From Hordeum vulgare subsp. vulgare (taxonomy: Eukaryota > Streptophyta > Magnoliopsida > Poales > Poaceae), in NCBI RefSeq assembly GCF_904849725.1, contig NC_058521.1:434948676-435012675 (forward strand): DNA of 64,000 bases, in the 5' to 3' direction. Shown one piece after another: positions 35,334 to 47,585 of this stretch. The notes under the pieces were generated by a model. The model saw only the letters and a list, made by a program, of their open reading frames with translations. It was not told where the DNA came from and ran no database searches. Made by a program: the position numbers and the translations under genes. Position 1 is the first letter of the stretch. Every line of letters begins with the position of its first letter.

Positions 35334-37054
35334 GATGACAAAACTCATGGCAGTAGCCGTGACGGCTGATAACCAAGAGGAAGTTAATGATGAATTTGCC
35401 ATACTTCATGAAGAAATTGCTCAGATACAGCACCAGATTGATATGAAGAAGACTCAGATGGAGGATCAGCAGGCTCAGATCGACGAAGAGGTGGAGCGTT
35501 TAAAGTCGGAGGCGTGGCGACTTGAACGCCAGTGAGTCGCCTCGGACGCTCTCTATCAGAGAAGGCGTCAAAGTCGTGTCCCACCCAACCTTAACCCTAC
35601 TCGCCTATTCAACAGCCTGCATACGCCCAACGCGGACCATAACCCGCCTCGCCAGAGCGATCTACAGGTTGAGATTGTCCAGCAGTCAATGCAACCCCCG
35701 TTGAACCTGCAGGCGGCTCAGCACTTCCAAACGCCTCAAGGTCACTTCTCCAACCCGGTGGATAATGTGATGGTTGCGACCCGCCACTTAGAGTCCCTTC
35801 CTATTCGTGGGAATACCGCGCTGGAATTGGAGGCGAGGAACGCCATTGAGATGTTAAAAACAACGGTAGTCCAGCAGGCCCAGTTTTCATACAGTCGTTA
35901 TCGTCTGCACTCCACACCGCAGGCAAGTCACACGAAGAGTCTCACGGATGATCCTCCGCCAGTTTCCAGTGATGGCCGTCGACAACAATATCATATCAAT
36001 CCGCCAGAGCCGCTAGCATCAAATGCTCAGGCACTTGTCAATGTTGCATGAGCCGCCCGACAGGCAGAGGCAGATGCAGCAACGACATTGGCGGGTCAGG
36101 GAGTTCCACCATATGCCCAGCTGGCTCCTGGATACAGTGGGCAAGGTGGAAGGAATGTAGGTGTCCCCTGCCTATCTTTTGCTCTACGCAATGAGCGCAT
36201 GCCCAGAGACTTTAAGGGCCCTTGTAAGGTACCTAACTATACACCCGATCTTGAGCCAGGGGCGTGGGTTGAGAGCTATGAGTTGGCTATGGACATCCTT
36301 GACGCTAGCGATGCAGTGTGCGCCAAGTATTTCAACATGATGTTGGAAGGGCCAACTCCATAAACACTTGGGCGGAACTCAAGGAGCGCTTCGTCAAAAA
36401 CTTTTAGGGAACCTGCAAGCGTCCGATGACCATTGTAGATCTACAACATTGTGTTTAGCGGGCGGATGAATCAGCTCATCACTGGACAAGGCGGGTCATG
36501 GAGATCATCCACTCTTCGTATGACATTACGGCCGCTCAGGCAGTGCTGATCTTGGAGAAGAACTGTCATTTTCAGCCCCTGGTGTTGAAGCTTGGCCGCC
36601 TCAAGAGGAAGGTGCAAGATATGGGCGAGTTAATGGACAACCTCACCAGGTATGCTGAGTCGGACGGCACGAAGGATGCCGGCTCTGATGACGAGCAGTT
36701 CAGTGAAGTTAAAAGGGGAGACAGAGCCAAGGGTCACTTCCAGACTCCTGGGTGTAATAACAACGAGGGAGGTCAAGGAAAAAAGAAGGCAACAAGATGG
36801 CGTGTCTGGTTTTGTTGCTAACACCAATGCTGGACAACGGAACCAGCATCAGAACATGAGTTAGGGCGGCTTCCAGGACCGGGGGCTTTAGCAGAAGGAA
36901 GCCACACAATTATGAAGAGCTGCTCAAGGGACCTTGCCTCAAGCATAGTACCCCAGGTGCTCCGTCTACTCACTCTTGGGAAAACTACTTTCTGATGCAG
37001 GAATTTCGTCTTCAAGCGTCCTGGGATCACCAAAGAGGTAATGATGGTGCCCAG
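35334..37054 (+). pseudogene. Element A gag (broken, start kept, interrupted by Copia-2)
   Basis: A gag start lies at ATG 35335 with MTKLMAVAVTADNQEEVNDE and a coiled coil (KKTQMEDQQAQIDEEVERLK), a stop at 35533, then readable blocks in other frames: AIEMLKTTVV (35850), DFKGPCKVPNYTPDLEP (36200), the gag core with TAG at 36456-36458 where related gags have Gln, and LILEKNCHFQPLV (36550). Near 36700-36800 the nucleocapsid end is Lys-rich. The copy is cut at 37054 by Copia-2 and continues at 45649. No PBS or leader survives because of a deletion upstream. Confidence 0.75.
37050..37054. repeat. Target site duplication of Copia-2, left copy
   Basis: Pentamer cccag, identical to 45649-45653 right of the 3' LTR. 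Confidence 0.95.
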
Positions 37055-38877
37055 TGTTGGAAATATGCCCTAGAGGCAATAATAAATTAGTTATTATTAT
37101 ATTTCTTTGTTCATGATAATCGTTTATTATCCATGCTATAATTATATTGATTGGAAACACAATACTTGTGTGGATACATAGACAAAACACTGTCCCTAGT
37201 AAGCCTCTAGTTGACTAGCTCGTTGATCAAAGATGGCCAAGGTTTCCTGGCCATAGGCAAGTGTTGTTACTTGATAACGGGATCACATCATTAGGAGAAT
37301 CATGTGATGGACTAGACCCAAACTAATAGATGTAGCATGTTGATCGTGTCATTTTGTTTCTACTGTTTTCTGCGTGTCAAGTATTTGTTCCTATGACCAT
37401 GAGATCATATAACTCACTGACACCGGAGGAATAATTTGTGTGTATCAAACGTCGCAACGTAACTGGGTGACTATAAAGATGCTCTACAGGTATCTCCGAA
37501 GGTGTTCGTTGAGTTAGTATGGATCAAGACTCGGATTTGTCACTCCGTGTGACGGAGAGGTATCTCGGGGCCCACTCGGTAATACAACATCACACACAAG
37601 CCTTGCAAGCAATGTGACTTAGTGTAAGTTGCGGGATCTTGTATTACGGAACGAGTAAATAGACTTGCCGGTAAACGAGATTGAAATAGGTATGCGGATA
37701 CTGACGATCGAATCTCGGGCAAGTAACATACCGAAGGACAAAGGGAATGACATACGGGGTTATATGAATCCTTGGCACTGAGGTTCAAACGATAAGATCT
37801 TCGTAGAATATGTAGGATCCAATATGGGCATCCAGGTCCCGCTATTGGATATTGACCGAGGAGTCTCTCGGGTCATGTCTACGTAGTTCTCGAACCCGCA
37901 GGGTCTGCACACTTAAGGTTTGACGTTGTTTTATGCGTATTTGAGTTATATGGTTGGTTACCGAATGTTGTTCGGAGTCCCGGATGAGATCACAGACGTC
38001 ACGAAGGTTTCCGGAATGGTCCGGAAACGAAGATTGATATATAGGATGACCTCATTTGATTACCGAAAGGTTTTCGGAGTTACCGGGAATGTACCGGGAA
38101 TGACGAATGGGTTCCGGGTGTTCACCGGGGGGGTGGGGGGCAACCCACCCCGGGGAAGCCCATAGGCCTTGGGGGTGGCGCACCAGCCCTTAGTGGGCTG
38201 GTGGGACAGCCCAAGAAGGCCCTATGCGCCACAGGAAGAAAATCAAAGAGAAAAGGAAAAAAAGAGGGGAGGTGGGAAAAGGGGGAAGGACTCCTCCTTC
38301 CAAACCTAGTTGGACTCCGTTTGGAATGGGAGGGTTGACCCCTTGGCTCGGCCGAAGTCCTTGGGGGTCCTTGGACCCCAAGGAAAGGCTCCCCCTCTTC
38401 CCCCTATATATACGGAGGTTTTAGGGCTGATTTGACACAACTTTGCCACGGCAGCCCGACCACATATCTCCACAGTTTTACCTCTAGACAGCGTTTCTGC
38501 GGAGCTCGGGCGGAGCCCTGCCGAGATAAGATCATCACCAACCTCTGGAGCGCCGTCACGCTGCCGGAGAACTCTTCTACCTCTCCGTCTCTCTTGCTGG
38601 ATCAAGAACGCCGAGATCATCGTCGAGTTGTACGTGTGCTGAACGCGGAGGTGCCGTCCGTTCAGCACTAGATCGTGGGACTGATCGCGGGACTGTTCGC
38701 GGGGCGGATCGAGGGACGTGAGGACGTTCCACTACATCAAGCGCGTTCACTAACGCTTCTGCTGTGCGGTCTACAAGGGTACATAGATTGAATATCCCCT
38801 CTCGTAGATGGACATCACCATGATAGGTCTTCGTGCGCGTAGGAAATTTTTTGTTTCCCATGCGACGTTCCCCAAGA
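37055..38877 (+). repeat. Copia-2 5' LTR
   Basis: From TGTTGGAAATATGCCC to CCCCAAGA (the 3' LTR ends CCCCAACA). TATATATAC at 38405-38413. The ORF at 37540-37788 (minus) recurs in the 3' LTR and is not a gene. Confidence 0.95.
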
Positions 38878-40149
38878 GTGGCATCATGATCTAGGTTCAT
38901 GCATAGATGTCTTCTCGAGTAGAACACAAATGTTTTTGTGGGCGGTGATGTGCGTTTTGCTGCCCTCCTTAGTCTTTTCTTGATTCCGCGGTATTGTTGG
39001 ATCGAAGCGGCTCGGACCGACATTACTCGTACGCTTACGAGAGACTGGTTTCATCGCTACGAGTAACTCCGTTGCTCAACGATGACTGGCGGGTGTCAGT
39101 TTTTCCAACTTTAGTCGAATCGGAATTGACCGAGGAGGACCTTGGATGAGGTTAAATAGCAATTCATATATCTCCGTTGTGGTGTTTACGTAAGTAAGAT
39201 GCGATCCTACTAGATACCCATGGTCACCACGTAAAACATGCAACAACAAAATTAGAGGACGTCTAACTTGTTTTTGCAGGGTATGCTTGTGATGTGATAT
39301 GGCCAACGATGTGATGTGATATATTGGATGTATGAGATGATCATGTTGTAATAGTTAATATCGACTTGCACGTCGATGGTACGACAACCGGCAGGAGCCA
39401 TAGGGTTGTCTTTAAACTAACGTTTGTGCTTGCAGATGCGTTTACTATATTGCTAGGACGTAGCTTTAGTAGTAATAGCATGAGTAGCATGACAACCCCG
39501 ATGGCGACACATTGATGGAGATCATGGTGTGACGCCGGTGACAAGAAGATCGTGCCGGTGCTTTGGTGATGGAGATCAAGAAGCGCATGATGATGGCCAT
39601 ATCATGTCACTTATGAATTGCATGTGATGTTAACCCTTTTTGCACCTTATCTTGCTTAGAACGACGGTAGCATTATGAGGTGATCTCTCACTAAAATTTC
39701 AAGACGAAATTGTGTTCTCCCCGACTGTGCACCGTTGCGACAGTTCTTCGTTTCGAGACACCACGTGATGATCGGGTGTGATAGACTCAACGTTCACATA
39801 CAACGGGTGCAAAACAGTTGCACACGCAGAACACTCGGGTTAAGCTTGACGAGCCTAGCATGTGCACACATGGCCTCGGAACACATGAGACCGAAAGGTC
39901 GAGCATGAATCGTATAGTTGATATGATTAGCATAGAGATGCTTACCACTAAAACTATTCTCGACTCACGTGATGATCGGACTTGAGATAGTGGATTTGGA
40001 TCATGCACCACTCAAATGACTAGAGAAATGTACTTTTTGAGTGGGAGTTCTTAAGTAATATGATTAATTGAACTAATTGTCATGAACATAGTCTAATGGT
40101 CTTTGCGAATTACGATGTAGCTTGCGCTATATCTCTACTATTTTTATTT
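38878..40149 (+). other. Copia-2 primer binding site and leader
   Basis: PBS-like gtggcatcatgatctagg directly after the LTR, with one change from Copia-1. The remaining leader aligns with 8790-10041 and has no coding signal. Confidence 0.75.
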
Positions 40150-40990
40150 GTTCCGAGAGAAAATTTAGTTGAAAGTTGATAGTAGCAAACTTTGAAGAGG
40201 ATTGTCCTCGTTGCTGCGCAGAAGGCTTATGTCCTTAATGCACCACTCGGTGTGCTGCACCTCGAGCGTCGTCTGTGGATGCTGTGAACATCTGACATAC
40301 ACGTTTCTGATGACTACACGATAGTTCAGTGCAAAATACTTAATGGCTTAGAAGCAAGGCACCGAAGACGTTTTGAAATGTCACGGAACATAAGTGATGT
40401 TCTAAAGAGATGAAATTGTGATTTCATGCTCGTGCCCTTGTTGAGAGGTACGAGACCTCCGACAAGATTCTTTGTCCGCAAAGTAAAGGAGAAAAGCTCA
40501 ATCGTTGAGCATGTGCTCAGATTGTCTGAGGACGACAATCACTTGAATCAAGTGGGAGTTAATCTTCCAGATGAGATAGTGATGGTTCTCCAAAGTCACT
40601 GCCACCAAGCTGTGAGAGCTTCGTGATGAACTATAACATATCAAGAATAGATACAATGATCCTTGAGCGATTCGCGATGTTTGACACTGCGAAAGTAGAA
40701 ATCAAGAAGGAGCATCAATAGTTGATGGTTTGTAAAACCACTAAGTTTCAAGAAAGGCAAGGGCTAGAAGGGATACTTCGTGAAACGGAAAAACAGTTGC
40801 TGCACTAATGAAGAGACCCAAGATTAAACCCAAACCCGAGAGTAAGTGCTTCTGTAATGAGGGGAACAGTCACTGAGGCGGAGCAACTCTAGATACTTGG
40901 TAGATAAGAAGGCTGGCAAAAGTCGAAAGAAGTATATTTGATATACATGATGTTCATGTGTACTTTACTAGTACTCCTAGTAGCATAGGG
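40150..40990 (+). pseudogene. Copia-2 gag and protease remnant
   Basis: Short blocks can be matched to Copia-1 gag: GAGACCTCCGACAAG (40451) and a degenerate zinc knuckle near 40848-40880 (KCFCNEGNSH followed by a stop). Protease motif is lost; near 40990 the equivalent of the Copia-1 ETG site is interrupted by a frameshift. No frame is open for more than about 70 codons. Confidence 0.75.
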
Positions 40991-41349
40991 TATTGGATAC
41001 CGGTTCGGTTGCTGAGTGATTAGTAATACGAAATGAAAGCTATGGCATAAACGGATTCTAGCTAAAGGCGAGGTGACGATACGTGTTGGAAGTGTTTCCA
41101 AGGTTGATATGATCAAACGTCGCACGCTCCCTCTACCATCGGGATTGGTGTTAAACCTAAATAATTGTTTTTTGGTGCTTGCGTTAAGCATGAACATGAT
41201 TGGATCGTGTTTATTGCAATACGATTATTCATTTAAAGAGAATAATGGTTACTCTATTTTCTTGAATAATCACCTTCAATGGTTTATTGAATCTCGATCG
41301 TAGTGTTACACATGTTCATGATATTGGTGCCAAAAGATACGAGGTAATG

Positions 41350-42310
41350 ATGATAGTACCACTTACTTGTGGCACTGCCGCTTGAGTCATGTAGGTATAA
41401 ATTGCATGAAGAGGCTCCATGCCGATGGATCTTTATACTCACTTGATTTTGAATCACTAGTGACATGCAAATCATACCACATGAGCAAGGCCTGGTTTTC
41501 ATTGAGATGAAATAAGATAGTAACTTGTTGGAAGTGATACATTTTGATGTATGCAGTCCAATGGGTGCTGAGGCACGCAGTGGATATCATTATGTTCTTA
41601 CTTCAATGACGATTTGAGTAGATACTAGAGTATTTGCTTAATGAATCACAAGTTCGAAATATTGAAAAGTTCAATTCTGTTTCGGAGTGAAGTTCGTCGT
41701 AAAAGAGGATAAACTGTCTACGATATGATCATAGAAATGAATATCTGAGTTACGAGTTTTGGTACGCAGTTAAGACAATGTGGAAATTGTTTCGCAGTTC
41801 ATGCCACCTAGAACATCATAGTGTGATGATGTGTCTGAACGTCATAGCCACACACTATTTGGTATGGTGCATGCTATGATGTCGCTTATCGAATTACCAC
41901 TATCGTTTATGGGTTAAGCGTTAGAGACAACCGCATTCACTTTAAATAGGGCACCACGTATTTCCGTTGAGATGACACAGTATAGACTGAGGTTTAGAGA
42001 AATCAAAACTGTCGTTTCTTGAAAGTTTGGGGTTTCGACACTTATGTGAAAAAGTTTCAGTTTGATAAGCTCGAACCCAAAGCGGATAAATGCATCTTCA
42101 TAGGATATCCAAAACAGTTGGGTACATCTCCTATCTTAGTTCCGAAAGCAAAGTGTTTGTTTCTAGAAACGGATCCTTTCTCGAGGAAAGGTTTCTCTCA
42201 AAAGAATTGAGTGGGAGGGTGGTAGAACTTGATGAGGTTATTGAACCATCACTTCGACCAGTGTGTAGCAGGGCGCATGAAGTTGTCCCTGTGGCCTACA
42301 CCAATTGAAG
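41350..42310 (+). pseudogene. Copia-2 integrase remnant
   Basis: Matches Copia-1 11340-12250. Landmarks are a zinc-domain remnant (41390), EYLSYEFW near 41740 and the open C-terminal part 42090-42308 with ERFLSKELSGR. Stops interrupt all parts. The DDE residues cannot be traced in a single frame. Confidence 0.8.
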
Positions 42311-42479
42311 TGAAAGCTGATGATGGTGATCATCGAGCATCGGATCAAGTTACTACAAGCCTCGTAGGTTGACAAGGTCGCGTACTACTACAGAGTGGTA
42401 CGGTAACCCTGTCTTGGAGGTCATGTTGTTGAGCAACAGTGAACCTACGAGTTATGGGGAAAGCAATGGTGGGCCCAGA

Positions 42480-43745
42480 TTCCGACAAATGGCTGGAAGC
42501 CATGAAATCCGAGAGAGGATCCATGTATGAAAACAAAGTGTAGACTTTGGAAGAACTACTTGATGGTCATAGGACTATTGAGTAAAGATGGATCTTTAAA
42601 AGGAAGACAGACGATGATAGTGATAAGTCACTATTAAGAAAAGCTCGACTTGTCGCAAAGATGTTTCCGACAAGATCAAACAGTTGACTATGATGAGACT
42701 TTCTCACTCGTAGCGATGCTAAAAGTGTGTTAGAATTATGTTAGTAGTTGCTGCATTATTTATGAAATATTGCATGTAGGATGTCAAAACATTGTTTCCT
42801 CGACGGTTTCCTTGAGCAAACATTGCATGAGATACAACCATGAGGTTTTGTCGATCCTAAATATACTAGCAAGTATGCAAGCTCCAGCGATCCTTAAATG
42901 GACTGGTGCAAGCATCTCGGAGTTGGAATATATACTTTGATGAGATGATCAAGGATTTTGGGTTTGTACAAGGTTTATGAGAAACTTGTATTTCCAAAGA
43001 AGTGAGTGGGAGCACTATAGAATTTCTGATAAGTATATGTGGTTGACATATTGTGGATCAGAAGTAATGTAGAATTTCTGTAAAGCATACAAGGTTGTTT
43101 GAATGAAATTTTCAAAAGAATACCTGGATTGAGCTACTTGAACGTTGAGCATCAAAGATCTATGGAGATAGATCGAAAGCGCTTAATGGAAGTTTCAACA
43201 AGATGCATGCCTTGACAAGTTTTGAAGGAGTTCAAAATAGATCAGCAAAGAAGGAGTCCTTGGTTGCGTTGTAAGGTGTGAATTTGAGTAAGACTCAAAA
43301 CCCGACCATGGCAGAATAAAGAGAATAGACGAAGGTCGTCTTCTATGCCTTAGCCGTAGACTCTAAAGTATGCCATGCTAAGTACCGCACCTGATGTGTG
43401 CCTTGCAGCAAGTCTGTTGAGAGGTACAGAGAGTGATCCATGATTGAATCACTAGCAGCGGTCAAAATTTATCCTTAGTAACTGATGGACTAAGGAATTT
43501 TTCTCGATTATGGAGATGTTTAAAGATTTCGTCATAAAGGGTTACGTCGATGTAAGCTTTGACACTAATCCGAATAACTATGAGTAGTGAAACAGATTCG
43601 TATAGTAGAGTAGATATTTGGGGTATTTCCGAATAGCAAATAGTAGCAGCATCTATAAGATGACATAAAGATTTGTAAAGAACACACAGATCTGAAAATT
43701 TCAGAACCGTTGACTAAAACCTCTCTCATGAGCAGGACGTGATCA
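42480..43745 (+). pseudogene. Copia-2 RT and RNase H remnant
   Basis: Matches Copia-1 12480-14000, with the RT start near 42520 (EKCM-like ATGTATGAAAACAAAGTG) and a decayed catalytic region near 43030-43050, where the codons read Y-V-V-D-I rather than YVDD. Near 43545-43590 GYVDVSFDTN of RNase H is recognisable, then a deletion of about 250 bases relative to Copia-1 removes its middle; the final EPLTKTSL block is near 43705. Confidence 0.8.
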
Positions 43746-43830
43746 CACCACATGACTATATGGGTGTTGGATTCGTTGGAATCACATGGTGATGTGAACT
43801 AGATTATTGACTCTAGTGCAAGTGGGAGAC

Positions 43831-45648
43831 TGTTGGAAATATGCCCTAGAGGCAATAATAAATTAGTTATTATTATATTTCTTTGTTCATGATAATCGTT
43901 TATTATCAATGCTATAATTGTACTGATTGGAAACACAATACTTGTGTGGATACATAGACAAAACACTGTCCCTAGTAAGCCTCTAGTTGACTAGCTCGTT
44001 GATCAAAGATGGCCAAGGTTTCCTGGCCATAGGCAAGTGTTGTTACTTAATAACGGGATCACATCATTAGGAGAATCATGTGATGGACTAGACCCAAACT
44101 AATAGATGTAGCATGTTGATCGTGTCATTTTGTTTCTACTGTTTTCTGCGTGTCAAGTATTTGTTCCTATGACCATGAGATCATATAACTCACTGACACC
44201 GGAGGAATAATTTGTGTGTATCAAACGTCGCAACGTAACTGGGTGACTATAAAGATGCTCTACAGGTATCTCCGAAGGTGTTCGTTGAGTTAGTATGGAT
44301 CGAGACTGGGATTTGTCACTCCGTGTGACGGAGAGGTATCTCGGGGCCCACTCGGTAATACAACATCACACACAAGCCTTGCAAGCAATGTGACTTAGTG
44401 TAAGTTGCGGGATCTTGTATTACGGAACGAGTAAAGAGACTTGCTGGTAAACGAGATTGAAATAGGTATGCGGATACTGACGATCGAATCTCGGGCAAGT
44501 AACATACCGAAGGACAAAGGGAATGACATACGGGGTTATATGAATCCTTGGCACTGAGGTTCAAACGATAAGATCTTCGTAGAATATGTAGGATCCAATA
44601 TGGGCATCCAGGTCCCGCTATTGGATATTGACCGAGGAGTCTCTCGGGTCATGTCTACATAGTTCTCGAACCCGCAGGGTCTGCACACTTAAGGTTCGAC
44701 GTTGTTTTATGCGTATTTGAGTTATATGGTTGGTTACCGAATGTTGTTTGGAGTCCCGGATGAGATCACGGACGTCACGAGGGTTTCCGGAATGGTCCGG
44801 AAACGAAGATTGATATCTAGGATGACCTCATTTGATTACCGGAAGGTTTTCGGAGTTACCGGGAATGTACCGGGAATGACGAATGGGTTCCGGATGTTCA
44901 CCGGGGGGGGGGGGGCAACCCACCCCGGGGAAGCCCATAGGCCTTGGGGGTGGCGCACCAGCCCTTAGTGGGCTGGTGGGACAGCCCAAGAAGGCCCTAT
45001 TCGCCATAGGAAGAAAATCAAAGAGAAAAAAAAGAGAGGAGGTGGGAAAAGGGCGAAGGACTCCTCCTTCCAAACCTAGTTGGACTCGGTTTGGAAGGGG
45101 AGGGTTGCCCCCCTTGGCTCGGCCGAAGTCCTTGGGGGTTCTTGGACCCCAAGGCAAGGCTCCCCCTCTTCCCCCTATATATACGGAGGTTTTAGGGCTG
45201 ATTTGACACAACTTTGCCATGGCAGCCAAACCACATATCTCCACGGTTTTACCTCTAGATCGCGTTTCTGCGGAGCTCGGGCGGAGCCCTGTCGAGATAA
45301 GATCATCACCAACCTCCGGAGCGCTGTCACACTGACGGAGAATTCTTCTACCTCTCCGTCTCTCTTGCTAGATCAAGAAGGCCGAGATCATCGTCGAGCT
45401 GTACGTGTGTTGAACGCGGAGGTGCCGTCCGTTCGGCACTCGATCGTGGGACTGATCGCGGGACGGTTCGCGGGGCGGATCGAGGGACGTGAGGACGTTC
45501 CACTACATCAACCGCATTCACTAACGCTTCTGCTGTGCGGTCTACAAGGGTACGTAGATCGAATATCCCCTCTCATAGATGGACATCACCATGATAGGTC
45601 TTCGTGCGCGTAGGAAATTTTTTGTTTCCCATGCGACGTTCCCCAACA
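43831..45648 (+). repeat. Copia-2 3' LTR
   Basis: TGTTGGAAATATGCCC to CCCCAACA, 1818 bp, preceded by the gtgggaga polypurine tract. TATATATAC at 45176-45184. A poly-G run at 44905-44915 differs in length from the 5' LTR. Confidence 0.95.
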
Positions 45649-46662
45649 CCCAGCAGGGTCAATTTGGCCTGGGGGGGGGGGTCACGAGGAGGCTCGTTCA
45701 GCGATTTTCCTAACCCAAGTCCTCAAGGGCGAGGCGGCTCACATAATAATGGTGGACAGTCATCTGGCCAAGGAAGTCAGCAGTATAATGAAGAGGGCAG
45801 TTTCGAGCAGCCAAACAACCAGGGCGGTTTTCAGAGCAATCCTAAGGAGTTGAATGGCGGGCAATACCATGTCTTCCCCACTGGTACCTGTAAGAGGGAC
45901 AAGAAATTAAAGCAGAGGGCTATCAATATGGCTGAGCCGACGGTTCCCAGATACTTAAACTAGTCTGAACAGCCTGTCACGTGGAGTAGAGCCGATCACC
46001 CGCCTCAGGCCGATAACCCTGGCGACTTGGCGTTGGTGCTGGCGCCTCAGGTTGGGGGATACACGCTCTCTAATGTCCTCACGGATGGAGGTAGCAGTAT
46101 CAACATCTTGTACTATGACACCTTCCGACGAATGAACTTTGATGAGAAGGACTTGATGCCCTCAACCACGGGTTTCCACGGTATTGTTCCGGGAAAGTCT
46201 GCATATCCCGTTGGGCGGATCAAATTGAATGTGGCTTTTGGTGATGAGTCCAATTATAGGAGTGAGTCATTGATGTTTGAGGTGGTTAAAATTAGAAGTC
46301 CTTATCATCCTTTGTTCAGGCAGCCGACTTATGCTCGCTTCATAGCTCGACCTTGTTATGTGTACCTTAAGCTTAAAATGCCAGGTCTCAAGGGCACCAT
46401 CACAGTGAATGGGGATCGAAAGATAGCTCAAGAGTGTGAAGAAGGAGACGTCGCATATGCTGAGTCGGCGTGCGCTGCCGAAGAGTTGAAGTTCCACAAG
46501 GCCTATGTGGATCCAGCTGACATGAGCCCGCTCAAAAAGCCAATGGTTGATTCTGAGCCGCCCCTTAAGTTCAAATCGGCAGATGATACCAAACAAGTTG
46601 ATTTCATCCCTGGCAACTCTTCTAAGCATTTTACTATTGGGATCGGCTTGGATCCCAAATAG
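45649..46662 (+). pseudogene. Element A gag end and aspartic protease
   Basis: Continues element A after the cccag duplication. A Gln/Gly/Asn-rich segment (45700-45860) and CKRDKKLKQRAIN close the gag. Protease is open from 46027 to 46662 (211 codons) with LTDGGSSINILYYDTFRRM (Asp-Gly-Gly in place of DTG, as in related Tat elements), FHGIVPGKSAYPVG and a stop at 46660-46662 after IGIGLDPK. A poly-G run at 45671-45680 shifts the frame at the start. Protease is the best preserved part of A. Confidence 0.8.
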
Positions 46663-47585
46663 TAATGCGCGCTCATCGAATTCATCCATGAGAATCGGGA
46701 CATCTTTGCATGGAAACCTTCTGACATGCCAGTAGTACTGAGAGAATTCGTTGTGCACCATATCAATGTAGATCCCAAGATGAAGCCGGTTCGTCAGTAC
46801 CTTGATCATTTTAATGAGGAGAGGTGCAAAGCAATTGGAGAAGAAGTCGCCCGGCTCTTGGACGTCGGGCTTCATTGTTGATGTTTTTCACCCTGAGTGG
46901 TTGGCTAACCCGGTCTTAGTTCTCAAGAAGAATGACACTTTTCGCATGTGCATTGACTATAGAGACTTCAACAAAGCTTGTCCGAAGGATCCTTTTGCCC
47001 TTCCCCATATCGATCAAATCATTGACTCTATGACAGGTTGTGAGCGTTTGCACTTTCTGGATGCGTACTCTGGTTATCATCAGATCTAGATGGCTAAGGA
47101 GGATCAGGAGAAGACGGCCTTTATCACCCCCTTTGGTGTTTTTGCTAGGTCTCAATGCCTTTTGGGCTCAAGAGCGCGGGGGCGACTATAAGTGTTGCAT
47201 TCAGAATTGTTTGCACAGCCAGACTGGACATAACATCCATGCTTATGTCGATGACATCGTAGGGAAGTCAAAGAAGAAGGAGACACTTCTAGGCGACCTC
47301 AAGGAGACATTTGACAACCTCCGTGTGTATCAGATGAAGCTTAACCCGACCAAGTGCGGGTTTGGGGTTCCTTCATGAAAATTTCTGGGATACCTAGTGT
47401 CCGAGCGTGGCATAGAAGCTAACCCGGACAAGATCAAGGCAATAACTTCGCTCGGGAAGACGGCTAACATTAATCAGGTCCAACATATGGTGGGTCATAT
47501 TGCGGCATTGAGTCGTTTCATAAGTCGCCTCGATGAGAAGGCTATCCCTCTTTATCAGTTGCTCAGGAAAACAAATCACTTCGTC
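46663..47585 (+). pseudogene. Element A reverse transcriptase (broken, YVDD kept)
   Basis: RT starts with ENRDIFAWKPSDMP (46690). Blocks DVFHPEWLANPVLVLKKND, NKACPKDPFALPHIDQIIDS and FLDAYSGYHQI follow. The catalytic YVDD is intact at 47244-47255 (AYVDDIVGKSK), unlike in element D. Frame changes occur near 46870 and 47150; TAG at 47087-47089 and TGA at 47376-47378 interrupt it. Downstream LGYLVSERGIEANPDKI (47395) and SRFISRLDEKAIPLYQLL (47515) belong to the RT thumb and connection. Confidence 0.85.

Larger units (their letters stand above)
37055..45648 (+). mobile_element. Copia-2: Angela/BARE/WIS-type element with near-identical LTRs and a decayed interior
   Basis: LTRs 37055-38877 and 43831-45648 flank a 4.95-kb interior, with perfect cccag duplications outside. 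The LTRs differ by roughly 50 substitutions over 1.8 kb by my count by eye (about 3%), fewer than those of Copia-1 (about 5%). The interior aligns with that of Copia-1 but is so full of stops and indels that no domain is open. It was inserted in the gag of element A. The most likely reading is a non-autonomous element mobilised in trans. Confidence 0.95.

Noticed and set aside
37540..37788. Minus-strand 82-codon frame that is also found at 44316-44564
   Set aside because: It recurs because both copies are in the two LTRs of Copia-2; the Copia-1 LTRs carry a similar frame. No gene.
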